A DNA stretch of 64,000 nucleotides from Brachybacterium sp. FME24 (GCF_014897705.1 NZ_JABUXV010000001.1:248001-312000), one strand, 5' to 3'; shown: positions 1 to 8,560, numbered from the stretch's first letter. A program made the numbers and translations. Notes: generated by a model from the letters alone, not told the origin.

Positions 1-310
1 TCTCGAACGTCTCGCGGATCACGGCGGCGTGGTGCGGGTAGTTGGCGTGCAGGCGCACCCAGCCGTCCCGTGCGGCGAAGAAGCCGGACAGCTCGGCCCA
101 GGCCGCGGGGGCCCGGCCATCGATGCGCTGGTTCTCGTAGGCGGCGAAGGAGGCGGCTATCAGCTCAGGGGTGGTCTCCACGACGACATCGCGCCGCTGC
201 GCGGCGGCGAGCTCAGCGACGGCGGAACGCACCCTGTTCACTGCGGTGCCGGCGAAGTTCTCGACGTCGAAGGGACCGGTCCACCACCTGCGAGGTGCGC
301 GTAGAGCCAT
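1..310 (-). CDS. CaiB/BaiF-type CoA-transferase, N-terminal part (runs off the left edge)
   Basis: The 103 visible residues start at an ATG whose first base is 310 and read off the window edge. The stretch GWVRLHANYPHHAA is typical of the N-terminal region of family III (CaiB/BaiF) CoA-transferases, which move CoA between carboxylic acids through an aspartyl-CoA intermediate. The catalytic Asp lies further in and is not visible, so activity cannot be judged. A TAGGCT hexamer ends 6 nt before the ATG, suggesting a leaderless mRNA. The gene is divergent from the PEP-mutase/isocitrate-lyase-type gene at 396; a shared acyl-CoA or organic-acid role is possible but unproven. Confidence 0.65.
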   Translation of the reverse strand, partial: MALRAPRRWWTGPFDVENFAGTAVNRVRSAVAELAAAQRRDVVVETTPELIAASFAAYENQRIDGRAPAAWAELSGFFAARDGWVRLHANYPHHAAVIRETFE

Positions 311-316
311 CACCGG

Positions 317-322
317 AGCCTA
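317..322 (-). promoter_or_regulatory. -10 hexamer of a leaderless promoter for the CoA-transferase gene
   Basis: TAGGCT on the minus strand is followed by 6 nt and then the ATG at 310, so transcription should start at the start codon. There is no clear -35 hexamer. The case rests on the same spacing recurring at other genes in the window. Confidence 0.45.
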
Positions 323-360
323 GCCTGCCCAGCAGCCTGTCTTCCCAGGGTGAACGGGCC

Positions 361-389
361 TTGACCCGCGCTGCCGGCCCGTGTGGGAT
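361..389 (+). promoter_or_regulatory. Promoter TTGACC-17-TGGGAT, leaderless start at 396
   Basis: TTGACC (361-366), a 17-nt spacer and TGGGAT (384-389) are followed by exactly 6 nt and the ATG at 396. The -35 is near consensus; the -10 has G instead of A at its second position. The geometry predicts a leaderless transcript and supports ATG 396 over the in-frame GTG at 381, which would lie upstream of the transcription start. Confidence 0.6.
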
Positions 390-395
390 GAGCCC

Positions 396-1160
396 ATGAC
401 ACTACTGAGCGAACGCGCCGAAACCCTGCTGGCCCTGCACCACCGACCCGCCCCCGTGGTGCTGCCCACGGTGTGGGATGCCTGGTCCGCTCAGGCGGCC
501 GTCGCCGCCGGATTCGAGGCGCTGACGATCGGCAGCCACCCGGTCGCGAACTCCGTGGGCGCCGGCGACGGCGAGGACATGAGTCTGGACGACGCCCTCG
601 CCGGCATCGCCGTTGTCACCCGGGCAGTGGAGGTCCCCGTCTCTGCGGATGTGGAATCAGGGTACGGCGCAGCTCCGGCAGAGCTCGTGGAGCGCGTGCT
701 GGAGGCGGGGGCTGTGGGCGTCAACGTCGAGGACACGGTGCATTCGGAGGGCCGGCTGCGCGGTGCACAGGAGCACGCCGACTACATCGCCGGGATCCGC
801 CGGGCGGCCGACGAAGCGGGGGTGCATCTGGTGATCAACGGGCGCACCGACGTGTTCAAGACCGAGGAGCAGATTCCGGACCGGCTGGCCGAGGCGATCA
901 CGCGGTTGAACCTGCTCGAGGGCGCCGGGGCCGACTCCCTGTACCCGGTCGGGGTGCCGGACGTGGAGACGCTGAAGGCGCTGCTCGCCGCAGTCCGCAC
1001 TCCGCTCAACGTCACCGCTCATCCCGTATCGGGGGCCATCCCGGAGGGCCTGGGACTCCCCCAGCTCACGGAGCTCGGCGTGAGCCGAGTCAGCTACGGC
1101 CCGCTGCTGCAGGCCGCCCTGGCCGATCACCTCCAGGAGATCACGAGCGCCTGGCGCTGA
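396..1160 (+). CDS. Isocitrate lyase/PEP mutase superfamily protein (PrpB/oxaloacetate-hydrolase-like)
   Basis: The 254-aa protein has the compact (beta/alpha)8 pattern of the ICL/PEPM superfamily: a TVWDAWSA segment near the N-terminus (WDA substrate loop), SADVESGYG (metal-binding acidic strand), GVNVEDT and INGRTDVF. The lyase catalytic-loop motif KKCGH is absent, so this belongs to the short PEP-phosphonomutase-like branch acting on C-C or C-P bonds of 2-oxo or hydroxy acids; the substrate cannot be read from the sequence. The start is set by a leaderless promoter. The gene converges on rpsI across a strong hairpin. Confidence is high for the superfamily and low for the reaction. Confidence 0.8.
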   Translation: MTLLSERAETLLALHHRPAPVVLPTVWDAWSAQAAVAAGFEALTIGSHPVANSVGAGDGEDMSLDDALAGIAVVTRAVEVPVSADVESGYGAAPAELVERVLEAGAVGVNVEDTVHSEGRLRGAQEHADYIAGIRRAADEAGVHLVINGRTDVFKTEEQIPDRLAEAITRLNLLEGAGADSLYPVGVPDVETLKALLAAVRTPLNVTAHPVSGAIPEGLGLPQLTELGVSRVSYGPLLQAALADHLQEITSAWR

Positions 1161-1181
1161 TCACGGACACCGCTGGACGCA

Positions 1182-1216
1182 CAAGACCCCGGCACCGCAT
1201 CGGTACCGGGGTCTTG
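1182..1216. terminator. Bidirectional terminator between the PEP-mutase-like gene and rpsI
   Basis: CAAGACCCCGG pairs perfectly with CCGGGGTCTTG (11 bp), and the interior ACCG/CGGT can also pair. It lies between two convergent stop codons, so it can serve both strands. Confidence 0.85.
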
Positions 1217-1235
1217 CAGACGATGATCTGTGCGA

Positions 1236-1745
1236 TCAGCGCTTGGAGTACTGAGGAGCCTTGCGGGCCTTCTTCAGTCCAGCCTTCTTACGCTCGATGA
1301 CGCGCGGGTCGCGCTTGAGGAAGCCGGCCTTCTTGAGGATCGCACGGTTGTGCTCCTCGTCGATCAGGTTCAGCGCGCGGGCCACGCCGAGGCGCACGGC
1401 GCCGGCCTGTCCCGACGGGCCGCCGCCGTGGAGGCGGACCCAGACGTCGAAGCGGCCCTGGAGGTCGAGGACCGTGAACGGGTCGTTGACTTCCTGCTGG
1501 TGCAGCTTGTTCGGGAAGTAATCCTCGATCGCGCGGTCGTTGATGATCCACTGGCCGGAGCCAGGGGTCAGACGAACGCGGGCGATGGCCTGCTTGCGAC
1601 GGCCGGTGCCATAGCCCGGCGCGGTCGCGGACTGGCCGCCGCCGACGGCGGCCTCGCCGGTCGACTCGGTGGTGAAGCTCGACGGGGCGGACTCTTCAGT
1701 CTCGACCTCGACAGCGTCAGGGGTTTCAGGGGTGGTCTCAGTCAC
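1236..1745 (-). CDS. rpsI: 30S ribosomal protein S9 (uS9)
   Basis: S9 binds the 3' domain of 16S rRNA in the 30S head, and its C-terminal tail reaches the P-site tRNA. The 169-aa protein has the core from about residue 45 ([16 protein letters not shown]) to the conserved basic end KAPQYSKR. The first 44 residues are an acidic Thr/Glu-rich extension absent from short bacterial S9 proteins but common in actinobacteria. It is the second gene of rplM-rpsI, 50 nt after rplM, and ends at the hairpin at 1182-1216. Confidence 0.97.
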   Translation of the reverse strand: MTETTPETPDAVEVETEESAPSSFTTESTGEAAVGGGQSATAPGYGTGRRKQAIARVRLTPGSGQWIINDRAIEDYFPNKLHQQEVNDPFTVLDLQGRFDVWVRLHGGGPSGQAGAVRLGVARALNLIDEEHNRAILKKAGFLKRDPRVIERKKAGLKKARKAPQYSKR

Positions 1746-1795
1746 GGTTCTCCTTGGTTCGTCCGTGCGGCAGGGCGGAGTGGCGGGAGCCCCGC

Positions 1796-2239
1796 TTACT
1801 GCGCCACCTGATCAATGGTGAAGGGGGTGGGCTGCTGAGCGGAATGCGGGTGCTCGGCACCCGCGTAGATCTTGACCTTCTTGATCTGCTGCTCAGCGAG
1901 CTTGTTCTTGGGGAGCATGCCGCGAACGGCCTTCTCCACCGCGCGCTCGGGGTTCTTCTCGAGCAGCTCGGAGTACGGGATGCCGCGGAGGCCGCCCGGG
2001 TAACCGGAGTGACGGTAGGCCATCTTGGCCTCCCGCTTGTTCCCGGTCAATGCAACCTTGTCAGCATTGATGATGACCACGAAGTCGCCTGCATCCACAT
2101 GGGGTGCGAAGACCGGCTTGTGCTTTCCCCGGAGGAGCTGAGCAACCTGGGAAGCGAGCCGGCCGAGGACGACATCCGTTGCGTCGATGACGTACCAGGA
2201 GCGCTCGACATCGTCGGGCTTCGGGGTGAACGTACGCAC
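1796..2239 (-). CDS. rplM: 50S ribosomal protein L13 (uL13)
   Basis: L13 is an early-assembling 50S protein. The 147-aa protein is of normal length and shows [16 protein letters not shown] near the N-terminus and [19 protein letters not shown] near the C-terminus. The start is GTG at 2239, preceded by AGAAGG with 5-nt spacing. It leads the rplM-rpsI operon behind a strong promoter about 230 nt upstream (2471-2500). In many actinobacteria this pair follows truA directly, as here. Confidence 0.97.
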   Translation of the reverse strand: MRTFTPKPDDVERSWYVIDATDVVLGRLASQVAQLLRGKHKPVFAPHVDAGDFVVIINADKVALTGNKREAKMAYRHSGYPGGLRGIPYSELLEKNPERAVEKAVRGMLPKNKLAEQQIKKVKIYAGAEHPHSAQQPTPFTIDQVAQ

Positions 2240-2606
2240 TCGTGCCTTCTTCTCTCGTCATGGCACCCAGGCAGCGGGATGCTGACCGGGCGCGGTTCGA
2301 TGGACCGTGGGCACGCTTCCTTCGGGTAAAAGCATGGCCCTGTGCGTTGCACCCGGACCGCTCCGCTCACGACGCGACGGCGGCCCTGAATGTGTGTGAG
2401 ATGCCCTTTCGCGCCGGGCGTGAAAACGCGGCTGCGGAGTCGGGCACACATCGAGGCACAACGACCGCTCACAATAGTGCGTCCGAGCAGGCAGCGTCAA
2501 CGCGCAGAGCGTCGGTCCGGGGTGTGATCTCCGGCTCTGTCCACCCGGTCGGGCGGCGTCCGGTCGGGTTCCAGCGCCGGTTCGATCGCGCCCCACCGGC
2601 ATCGCG
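2240..2606. other. rplM-rpsI leader and promoter region, noncoding
   Basis: This 367-nt gap lies between the truA stop and the rplM start. It carries the promoter at 2471-2500 and a predicted leader of about 225 nt. L13 genes elsewhere have autoregulatory leaders, but I could not match a known L13-leader fold by eye. Upstream of the promoter is a short direct repeat, CCGGTCGGG twice (plus strand, about 2547-2570). No protein gene is supported. Confidence 0.6.
2471..2500 (-). promoter_or_regulatory. Promoter TTGACG-18-TATTGT for rplM-rpsI
   Basis: On the minus strand TTGACG (2500-2495) and TATTGT (2476-2471) are separated by 18 nt, close to the housekeeping sigma consensus. Transcription should start near 2464, giving a leader of about 225 nt. 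Confidence 0.7.
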
Positions 2607-3623
2607 TCAGCCGCGGCGCGCCCGGGACAGCGCGGCCCGCGCGGCCAGCTCCGCGTCCGGCGGGTATGCCACGTGCTCGAGGGTCAATCCCTGCGGCGGG
2701 CACAGCGGGGCGGAACCGACCCCGCCACGCGTCGCGGCCACCCGGGTGCGGGCGGAGAGCACCTCTGCGGGCCAATCGGCCTCGCGTCGGCCCTCTCCCA
2801 CCCAGATCAGTGCGCCCACCAGCGAGCGCACCATGTGATGGCAGAACGCGTCCGCGACGACGGTCGCGACGACCAGGCCCGCGTCGGCCTGCCCGGAACC
2901 GGGACGCTCGAAGGTCAGCTCGCGCAGGGTGCGGGTGGTGGTCGCGCCCATTCGCGGACGGCAGAAGGAGAGGAAGTCGTGCTCACCCAGAAGAGCTTGA
3001 CTCGCGGTCGCCATGGCGTCGACGTCGAGGTGGCGGCGGTGTCGCAGCACATCGCGGCGCAGCGGGTCGTGCACGGCGGGCCCGTCGGAGATGCGATAGC
3101 GATAGCGGCGCCACAGCGCACCGAAGCGGGCGTCGAAGTCATCGCTGATCTCGCGCACGAGGTGGACGACGACGTCGGCCGGGAGCACCCCGGCGAGGCG
3201 GGTCACCAGCGCATCAGCGGGGCGGCGGTCGGACCGACCGGGCAGGGTGGCGAGGATCCGGTTCGGCACGTCGACGTGGCACACCTGACCGTGGGCGTGC
3301 ACCCCGGTGTCCGTGCGCCCGGCGACGGCGACGCGCAGCGGGATGCGCGTGACCTGGGCGAGGGCCTTCTCCAACTCGTCCTGCACGGTGCGGTGGCCGG
3401 GCTGCGTGGCCCAGCCCCGGAAATCGGTACCGTCATAGGAGAGGTCCAGCCGCAAGCGGGTGGTCGGTTCACTCGACTCGCCTGATCTCGTGGAGCTGGG
3501 CAGCCCACCCGTCCGATCCCGTTGCTCGGAGACGGATCCCTCGGCGGGTCCATCCTGTTCGGGACGATCAGAGGGTTCCTTCGAGGTCGCCGAGGCAGAG
3601 GGGTCCGGGAACGCGGCAGGCAT
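2607..3623 (-). CDS. truA: tRNA pseudouridine(38-40) synthase TruA
   Basis: TruA converts U38-U40 in the tRNA anticodon arm to pseudouridine. The catalytic Asp sits in AGRTDTGVHAHGQ, and the C-terminal half shows HHMVRSLVGALIWVGEG and ATRGGVGSAPLCPPQGL, all family hallmarks. With ATG 3623 the protein has 338 residues, including about 55 low-complexity acidic/Ser residues before the catalytic fold (LRLDLSYDGTDFRGW). No good Shine-Dalgarno precedes 3623, and an upstream in-frame ATG at 3695 is possible. In related genomes truA directly follows rplQ; here they are about 29 kb apart. It is divergent from the exonuclease-like gene at 3817. Confidence 0.93.
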   Translation of the reverse strand: MPAAFPDPSASATSKEPSDRPEQDGPAEGSVSEQRDRTGGLPSSTRSGESSEPTTRLRLDLSYDGTDFRGWATQPGHRTVQDELEKALAQVTRIPLRVAVAGRTDTGVHAHGQVCHVDVPNRILATLPGRSDRRPADALVTRLAGVLPADVVVHLVREISDDFDARFGALWRRYRYRISDGPAVHDPLRRDVLRHRRHLDVDAMATASQALLGEHDFLSFCRPRMGATTTRTLRELTFERPGSGQADAGLVVATVVADAFCHHMVRSLVGALIWVGEGRREADWPAEVLSARTRVAATRGGVGSAPLCPPQGLTLEHVAYPPDAELAARAALSRARRG

Positions 3624-3816
3624 GGAGGAGATCGTATCGGCGCCGACTCCTGCCCGAGGACCTCCTGCCGGATGCGCGACAACGAGCTTGTGCATCGTCG
3701 TCCGCGCTATTCTGGGTTCCTCTTCCACCTCACACGCCTTTGTGCGCGGCGGGTGGACCCCGGCGTCGGGCGATTCGGCGCGTCCGGGTAGGTCTCTACC
3801 CCTACCGGAGCGCGCC

Positions 3817-4656
3817 TTGACATCCCCCACAACGGCTTACATCGACGGATCCCAGATGCTCTACCGAGCGGAGTACGGCTTCCCGTCGCGCATCGTCTCT
3901 CGCGCTGGTCACGACATCACCGGTCTCTTCGGCTTCCTTGCCCTGACGAGGAAGGCGCTCCTGCAGAGTCCTCATCGCCCCACGCATGCAGTGGTCGTCT
4001 TCGACGCCGATGCTCCGGTTCCACGAGCCCGGATCGACGCCCGCTACAAGTCCTTCCGTCGGCTCGCACCCGCGGGGGATCCCCATAATCCGTTCCGACA
4101 CCTGCCCTGGATCACGAGAGCGCTCCAGGTGTGGGGCGTGATCCACATCGAGCACGAGCACGCCGAGGCCGACGACGTCATCGCGACGCTCGTCGATCGA
4201 GGTCGCGCGGCCGGCCATGAAGCACTCGTGGTCAGCAGCGATAGGGACTTCCATCAACTGCTCGAGGACGGGGTCTCGCAATGGAATTCGTCCCGCGGGC
4301 GACCGGAGGGCTGGATCACGCCGGAGAGTGTCATCGCTCGGTACGGAGTCCATCCGAGGCAGTGGTGCGACTACGTCGCGCTCGTGGGCGATCGCGCGGA
4401 CGCCATGCCCGGGATCCGGGGCGTCGGCCCGGTCACGGCGCGCCGGATCCTCCGCGACGGCCGGACTCTCAACACCGCCGAAGAGGAGCTGACTGCCCCG
4501 CAGCTGAGGGACGCGCTCCGACAAAGAGAGCTACACCGGCTCGAGAGGCACGTGCTCCTTCAGCCTCCAGAGCCTTCGGCACTGCCGCAGGGAGGGCTGC
4601 TCAGCGCCGCAGAAGTGCTCGAGGCGCTGGGGCTGTGGGACTGCCCGTATCCCTGA
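3817..4656 (+). CDS. Stand-alone 5'-3' exonuclease/flap-endonuclease-type protein
   Basis: The 279-aa protein matches the Pol I N-terminal 5' nuclease fold without a polymerase: AYIDGS (first metal Asp), VVVFDADAP with downstream R and YK, EADDVIATL, SSDRDFHQLL, and VALVGDRADAMPGIRGVGPV, which combines the last acidic cluster and the H3TH DNA-binding motif. Such enzymes remove flaps or RNA primers. Start chosen: TTG 3817, behind GGAG at 7-nt spacing, because the fold begins six codons later; the longer frame upstream overlaps truA and is unrelated. DRADAMPG replaces the usual DSSDNIPG, so the Asn of the metal cluster is changed. It is divergent from truA. Confidence 0.8.
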   Translation: MTSPTTAYIDGSQMLYRAEYGFPSRIVSRAGHDITGLFGFLALTRKALLQSPHRPTHAVVVFDADAPVPRARIDARYKSFRRLAPAGDPHNPFRHLPWITRALQVWGVIHIEHEHAEADDVIATLVDRGRAAGHEALVVSSDRDFHQLLEDGVSQWNSSRGRPEGWITPESVIARYGVHPRQWCDYVALVGDRADAMPGIRGVGPVTARRILRDGRTLNTAEEELTAPQLRDALRQRELHRLERHVLLQPPEPSALPQGGLLSAAEVLEALGLWDCPYP

Positions 4657-4722
4657 TGGGCGTCCTGTCGCGCGCTGTGATGCCGCAGTGCGGGCACTCC
4701 TCCGGGGTTCGCGCGTGATCGG

Positions 4723-4728
4723 TACGCT
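4723..4728 (+). promoter_or_regulatory. -10 hexamer of a leaderless promoter for purD
   Basis: TACGCT ends 6 nt before the GTG at 4735 and there is no Shine-Dalgarno. The -35 is not recognisable. Confidence 0.5.
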
Positions 4729-4734
4729 GACCGC

Positions 4735-6072
4735 GTGAAGATCCTCGTCATAGGCACCGGAGGTCGCGAACACGCGATCATCCGCCGCCTCGCCGCCGAC
4801 CGCCCCGCCCCTGAGCTCCACGCCGCCCCCGGCAACCCCGGGATCGCGGAGCTCGCCACCTGCCACGACGCCGGAGTCGGAGACCTCGACGCTCAGGTGG
4901 CGCTCGCCCGGGAACTGCTCCCCGACCTCGTCGTGATCGGCCCGGAGGCCCCGCTCGTCGCGGGCAGCGCGGATCGGCTGCGGGGGGCCGGTTTCACGGT
5001 CTTCGGGCCCTCGGCCGCCGCCGCGACGCTCGAGGGCTCCAAGTCGTGGGCGAAGGAGATCATGGCCGCGGCAGGCGTCCCGACCGCCGCCTCCGTGACC
5101 GTCACCGCGCTCGACCAGTTGGCAGCTGGGCTGGACCGGGTGAACCCGCTCGGCGACGTGCCGTTCGTCGTGAAGGCCGATGGTCTCGCCGCCGGCAAGG
5201 GGGTCGTGGTGACGCCCGACCGCGACGCCGCGACCGTCCACGCCGAGGCCGTCCTGACCGCGGGAGGTTCGGTGGTGCTGGAGGAGTACCTCGACGGCCC
5301 CGAGGTGTCCCTGTTCTGCGTGAGCGACGGGTCCCGCGTGGTGCCGCTCGCGCCCGCGCAGGACTTCAAGCGCGCCCTGGACCACGACGAGGGGCCCAAT
5401 ACGGGCGGCATGGGCGCCTATTCGCCGCTGCCCTGGGCACCCGAAGGCCTGGTCGACGAGGTCGTGCGCACGGTCGCCCAGCCCACCATCGATGAGCTCG
5501 CCGCCCGCGGGATCCCCTTCGTGGGCGTGCTGTACTGCGGCCTCGCCCTGACCTCCCGCGGTATGCGGGTGGTGGAGTTCAACGCCCGCTTCGGCGATCC
5601 CGAGACGCAGGTCGTCCTCGAGCGTCTCGCCTCCCCGCTGGGTCCGCTTCTGCTCGAGGCCGCCCACGGCAATCTCAGCGCGGCCGACGAGCCCACCTGG
5701 CACGAGGGTTCCGCGGTGACCGTGGTGATCGCCTCGGCCGGGTATCCGGCCGCCGCCCGCACCGGGGACGAGATCACCGGGGTCGACGCCGCACAGCAGC
5801 TCGGCGCCCAGGTCATCCATGCCGGCACCGCCCGCGACGCGGACGGCACCCTGATCAGCGCCGGTGGCCGCGTGCTCACCGTCGTGGGCACCGGTGGCGA
5901 CCTCGAGACCGCCCGCGCCCTCGCCCTCGCCGGGGCCGAGGCGATCCACCTCGAGGGCAGCTCTCACCGCACAGACATCGCCCGGAAAGCCGCGGAGCAC
6001 TCCACGCAGGCGGCGGCAGCTTCTGACAACACCTCTTCCGACGACACCTCCGACGACGGGTCCCCCGCATGA
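4735..6072 (+). CDS. purD: Phosphoribosylamine-glycine ligase (GAR synthetase)
   Basis: PurD joins glycine to phosphoribosylamine using ATP, the second step of de novo purine synthesis. The 445-aa protein begins MKILVIGTGGREHAI (N-domain), has the ATP-grasp core (FVVKADGLAAGKGVVV near residue 145; FNARFGDPETQ near 281) and the C-domain AGRVLTVVG-like segment. It ends in about 27 extra Ser/Asp/Ala residues beyond the normal PurD end. GTG start, probably leaderless. The stop overlaps the purC ATG by 4 nt (ATGA), so the two are translationally coupled. Confidence 0.96.
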   Translation: MKILVIGTGGREHAIIRRLAADRPAPELHAAPGNPGIAELATCHDAGVGDLDAQVALARELLPDLVVIGPEAPLVAGSADRLRGAGFTVFGPSAAAATLEGSKSWAKEIMAAAGVPTAASVTVTALDQLAAGLDRVNPLGDVPFVVKADGLAAGKGVVVTPDRDAATVHAEAVLTAGGSVVLEEYLDGPEVSLFCVSDGSRVVPLAPAQDFKRALDHDEGPNTGGMGAYSPLPWAPEGLVDEVVRTVAQPTIDELAARGIPFVGVLYCGLALTSRGMRVVEFNARFGDPETQVVLERLASPLGPLLLEAAHGNLSAADEPTWHEGSAVTVVIASAGYPAAARTGDEITGVDAAQQLGAQVIHAGTARDADGTLISAGGRVLTVVGTGGDLETARALALAGAEAIHLEGSSHRTDIARKAAEHSTQAAAASDNTSSDDTSDDGSPA

Positions 6073-6986
6073 GCACCACCACCTCCACCCCGCTCCTGGA
6101 TGCCCCGGAGCTGCCGGGCTGGGACCACGCCGTGACGGGCAAGGTCCGTGAGCTGTACGTGCCCGCGGGCGCCGATCCGGCGGCCGCCACCGAGGTGCTC
6201 GTGGTCGCGACCGATCGCCTCAGCGCCTACGACCACTCCCTGCAGCCGGGCATCCCGGACAAGGGACGCGTGCTCACCGCGATCAGCACCTTCTGGTTCG
6301 AGCAGCTGGCCGACGTCGTCCCGCACCACGTGATCTCGGCGACCGACGTCCCGGACCCCGTCGCCGGGCGAGCGCTGCGCTGCCGCGGCTTGGACATGGT
6401 GCCGCTGGAGTGCGTGGCCCGCGGGTATCTCACCGGTTCGGGCCTGGCCGACTACCGTGCCGGCGGTTCCGTCGGCGGGCACGTGCTGCCCGGCGGGCTG
6501 GTCGACGCCTCGCGTCTGGATCCGGCGATCTTCACGCCGTCGACCAAGGCCGAGGCCGGCGAGCACGACGAGAACATCACCGTCGCGCAGGCCCGTGATC
6601 TGCTGGGCCCGGAGCTCACCGAGGAGCTCGAGCGGCTGACCCTCGCGGTGTACGAGAAAGCACGCGCCATCGCCGGCGAGCGCGGGATCCTGCTGGCCGA
6701 CACGAAGCTCGAGTTCGGTCGCTCGCGGGTGGACGGCACCCTGATGCTCGGGGACGAGGTCCTCACTCCCGACTCGAGCCGCTTCTGGTCCGCGCAGACG
6801 TACGTCGAAGGGCGCCCCCAGCCGAGCCTGGACAAGCAGTTCGTGCGGGACTGGCTGACCTCGGCCGCCTCGGGCTGGCACAAGGGATCCAACACCCCTC
6901 CCCCGGAGCTGCCTGCCGAGGTCGTCGAGCAGACCCGAGCGCGGTACATCGAGGCCTACGAGAGGCTCACCGGCCAGCAGTTCTGA
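6069..6986 (+). CDS. purC: Phosphoribosylaminoimidazole-succinocarboxamide synthase (SAICAR synthetase)
   Basis: PurC couples CAIR and aspartate with ATP hydrolysis. The 305-aa length suits the longer form of the enzyme. Motifs seen: GKVRELY, VATDRLSAYDHSL, the substrate segment PLECVARGYLTGSGL, FTPSTKAEAGEHDENI and LADTKLEFG. It starts within the purD stop (4-nt overlap) and no further plus-strand gene follows, so purD-purC is a two-gene unit. Confidence 0.96.
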   Translation: MSTTTSTPLLDAPELPGWDHAVTGKVRELYVPAGADPAAATEVLVVATDRLSAYDHSLQPGIPDKGRVLTAISTFWFEQLADVVPHHVISATDVPDPVAGRALRCRGLDMVPLECVARGYLTGSGLADYRAGGSVGGHVLPGGLVDASRLDPAIFTPSTKAEAGEHDENITVAQARDLLGPELTEELERLTLAVYEKARAIAGERGILLADTKLEFGRSRVDGTLMLGDEVLTPDSSRFWSAQTYVEGRPQPSLDKQFVRDWLTSAASGWHKGSNTPPPELPAEVVEQTRARYIEAYERLTGQQF

Positions 6987-6995
6987 CGCGCTGAT

Positions 6996-7018
6996 CGCTC
7001 CGGAGCCCGTTCCGGGCG
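6996..7018. terminator. Weak hairpin between convergent purC and pcm
   Basis: CGCTCCGGA and TCCGGGCG can form an imperfect stem around a 6-nt loop. It is the only candidate in the 47-nt gap between the two stop codons. Confidence 0.35.
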
Positions 7019-7033
7019 CACCGTCCTCAGCGC

Positions 7034-7618
7034 TCAGTCCTCGACCAGGGGGACGAAGCGGAATGCCCCGTGCCCCGTATCGATCAGGTCCTCACCTCGT
7101 CGCTCGACCCGGCGCATCTCGGAGCCGACGGGGATCACCATCACCCCGTCGTCGGCCAGTTGGTCCACCAGCGAAGGCGGCAGCGCCCGCGCCTCCGCGG
7201 AGACCAGGATGCGGTCGAACGGGGCCTCCTGCGGAACTCCGAGCACCCCGGCACGAGCAAGACGGATCTCCGCGACCTCGCCGAATCCCCCATCGGTGAG
7301 AGCGCGGCGGGAGGGCCCGATGAGTGCTTCGTGGCGCTCGACCCCGATGACCCGGCCCTCGGCGCCGACCAGATGCGCGAGCAGGGCCGTGGTCCATCCG
7401 GAGCCCGCACCGACGTCCAGAACGCGTTGGCCGGGATGCACGTCGAGCAGTCCGAGCATCGTCGCGACCGTGAAGGGTTGGGAGTTCGTCTGCCCGTGAC
7501 CGATCGGGACGGGGGCGTCGAGGCCTGCCTGCCGTCGCAGCGCCGGGGGCAGGAACGGTGCGCGGGGCACTGCACCGAGCGCCCGGGCGACGCGATCCTC
7601 CTGCGCGGCGTCGCCCAT
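7034..7618 (-). CDS. pcm: Protein-L-isoaspartate O-methyltransferase-like protein
   Basis: PCMT enzymes methylate isoaspartyl residues with S-adenosylmethionine to start repair of aged proteins. The 194-aa protein shows the PCMT opening (VPRAPFLPPALR), the substrate loop IGHGQTNSQPFTVATM, SAM motif I VLDVGAGSGWTTALLAHLV and the post-I acidic turn GVERHEAL. The canonical loop is IGxGQTISQP; here Asn replaces Ile. The ATG at 7618 begins 1 nt after the stop of the MBL hydrolase, so the two are coupled. Confidence 0.85.
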   Translation of the reverse strand: MGDAAQEDRVARALGAVPRAPFLPPALRRQAGLDAPVPIGHGQTNSQPFTVATMLGLLDVHPGQRVLDVGAGSGWTTALLAHLVGAEGRVIGVERHEALIGPSRRALTDGGFGEVAEIRLARAGVLGVPQEAPFDRILVSAEARALPPSLVDQLADDGVMVIPVGSEMRRVERRGEDLIDTGHGAFRFVPLVED

Positions 7619-7619
7619 G

Positions 7620-8354
7620 TCAGGCGCTCTGCTCCGCTCGGAGGCGGACCACCCCGTCGGCCGGCCAATCACGCACCTCCGTGCCCTCCGAGGCGAGGTT
7701 CGTGGCTTGGCGCAGGTAGATCGGCCGGCCCACCTCGCTCGCGACGGCATCATGCACGGGCAGGGCCAGGCGGGGACGCACGGCGCGCAGGAAGTCGATG
7801 GTCTCGGACATCTTCGACCAGGGAGCCACGACCGCGAAGGCGAGCGCGTCGATTCCGTGGAACTCCTGAAGGGGCTGGAGGGAGTCACCGGTGACGCCGA
7901 GTCGAGGCCCGTCGCCCGCGGAGATCACGAGGCCGATGTTCCCCACGCGGGGGATGTCCGGGTGGATGATCGCGTGGTGGCCTCCGGCAGCAGTGATCCG
8001 CAGCGCGTCGTCGGTGTCGACCGGGGCGAACTCGTGCGCCGAACCGGCGGCCAGCGGGAGCAGCCGGTCCGATCCCACGCCGGGAGCCTCCTCAGAGTCC
8101 TCGGCGAGCTGCTGTGCGGTCTCGGGCTCGGCGATCACCACGGCCTGAGGGCTCGCCGCGAGCACTTGGCCGAGCAGGGCACGGTCGAGGTGGTCCGGAT
8201 GCTGGTGGGTGATGGCGACCGCATCGATCCCGGACAGGATCTCCAGGTCCAGGGCACGGACGGCATCTCCGCTGAAGCTGCCGGGGTCGATCAGGAGCCT
8301 CCGCCCGGCGATCTCGACGAGCAGGCACGAGTGGACGAGGTGATGGATCTTCAT
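7620..8354 (-). CDS. MBL-fold metal-dependent hydrolase (UlaG/YtnP-like)
   Basis: The 244-aa protein has the metallo-beta-lactamase fold in its short form: MKIHHLVHSCLLVEIAGRRLLIDPG, the metal signature THQHPDHLD, then GGHHAIIH and TGDS for the remaining ligands. These resemble UlaG-like lactonases or phosphodiesterases, but the substrate is unknown. The ATG at 8354 is chosen because GGAGG precedes it by 5 nt; a longer frame upstream lacks this. It is followed immediately by pcm. Confidence 0.8.
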   Translation of the reverse strand: MKIHHLVHSCLLVEIAGRRLLIDPGSFSGDAVRALDLEILSGIDAVAITHQHPDHLDRALLGQVLAASPQAVVIAEPETAQQLAEDSEEAPGVGSDRLLPLAAGSAHEFAPVDTDDALRITAAGGHHAIIHPDIPRVGNIGLVISAGDGPRLGVTGDSLQPLQEFHGIDALAFAVVAPWSKMSETIDFLRAVRPRLALPVHDAVASEVGRPIYLRQATNLASEGTEVRDWPADGVVRLRAEQSA

Positions 8355-8560
8355 CTCTGCCTCCGCTATCAGTGAGTTCGGTCCCCAGAACGTAACGCGC
8401 ATCTCGGAATACCGCGAGAGCAACACCCCCGGGAGATCCCGCGACCCGGGGAGATGCCGACGGAGCGGGGCACGAGAAGGAGACCGCCCGGAGCACAGGG
8501 CGCGACTGCGGGAGGCGGAGCCCACGGTGGGCACTCCCCCGCACCGCGCCCGGGGCTCGG

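Noticed and set aside
2470..2480. lac-operator-like ATTGTGAG near the rplM promoter
   Set aside because: Only a half-site by chance; it overlaps the -10 TATTGT and has no symmetric partner.
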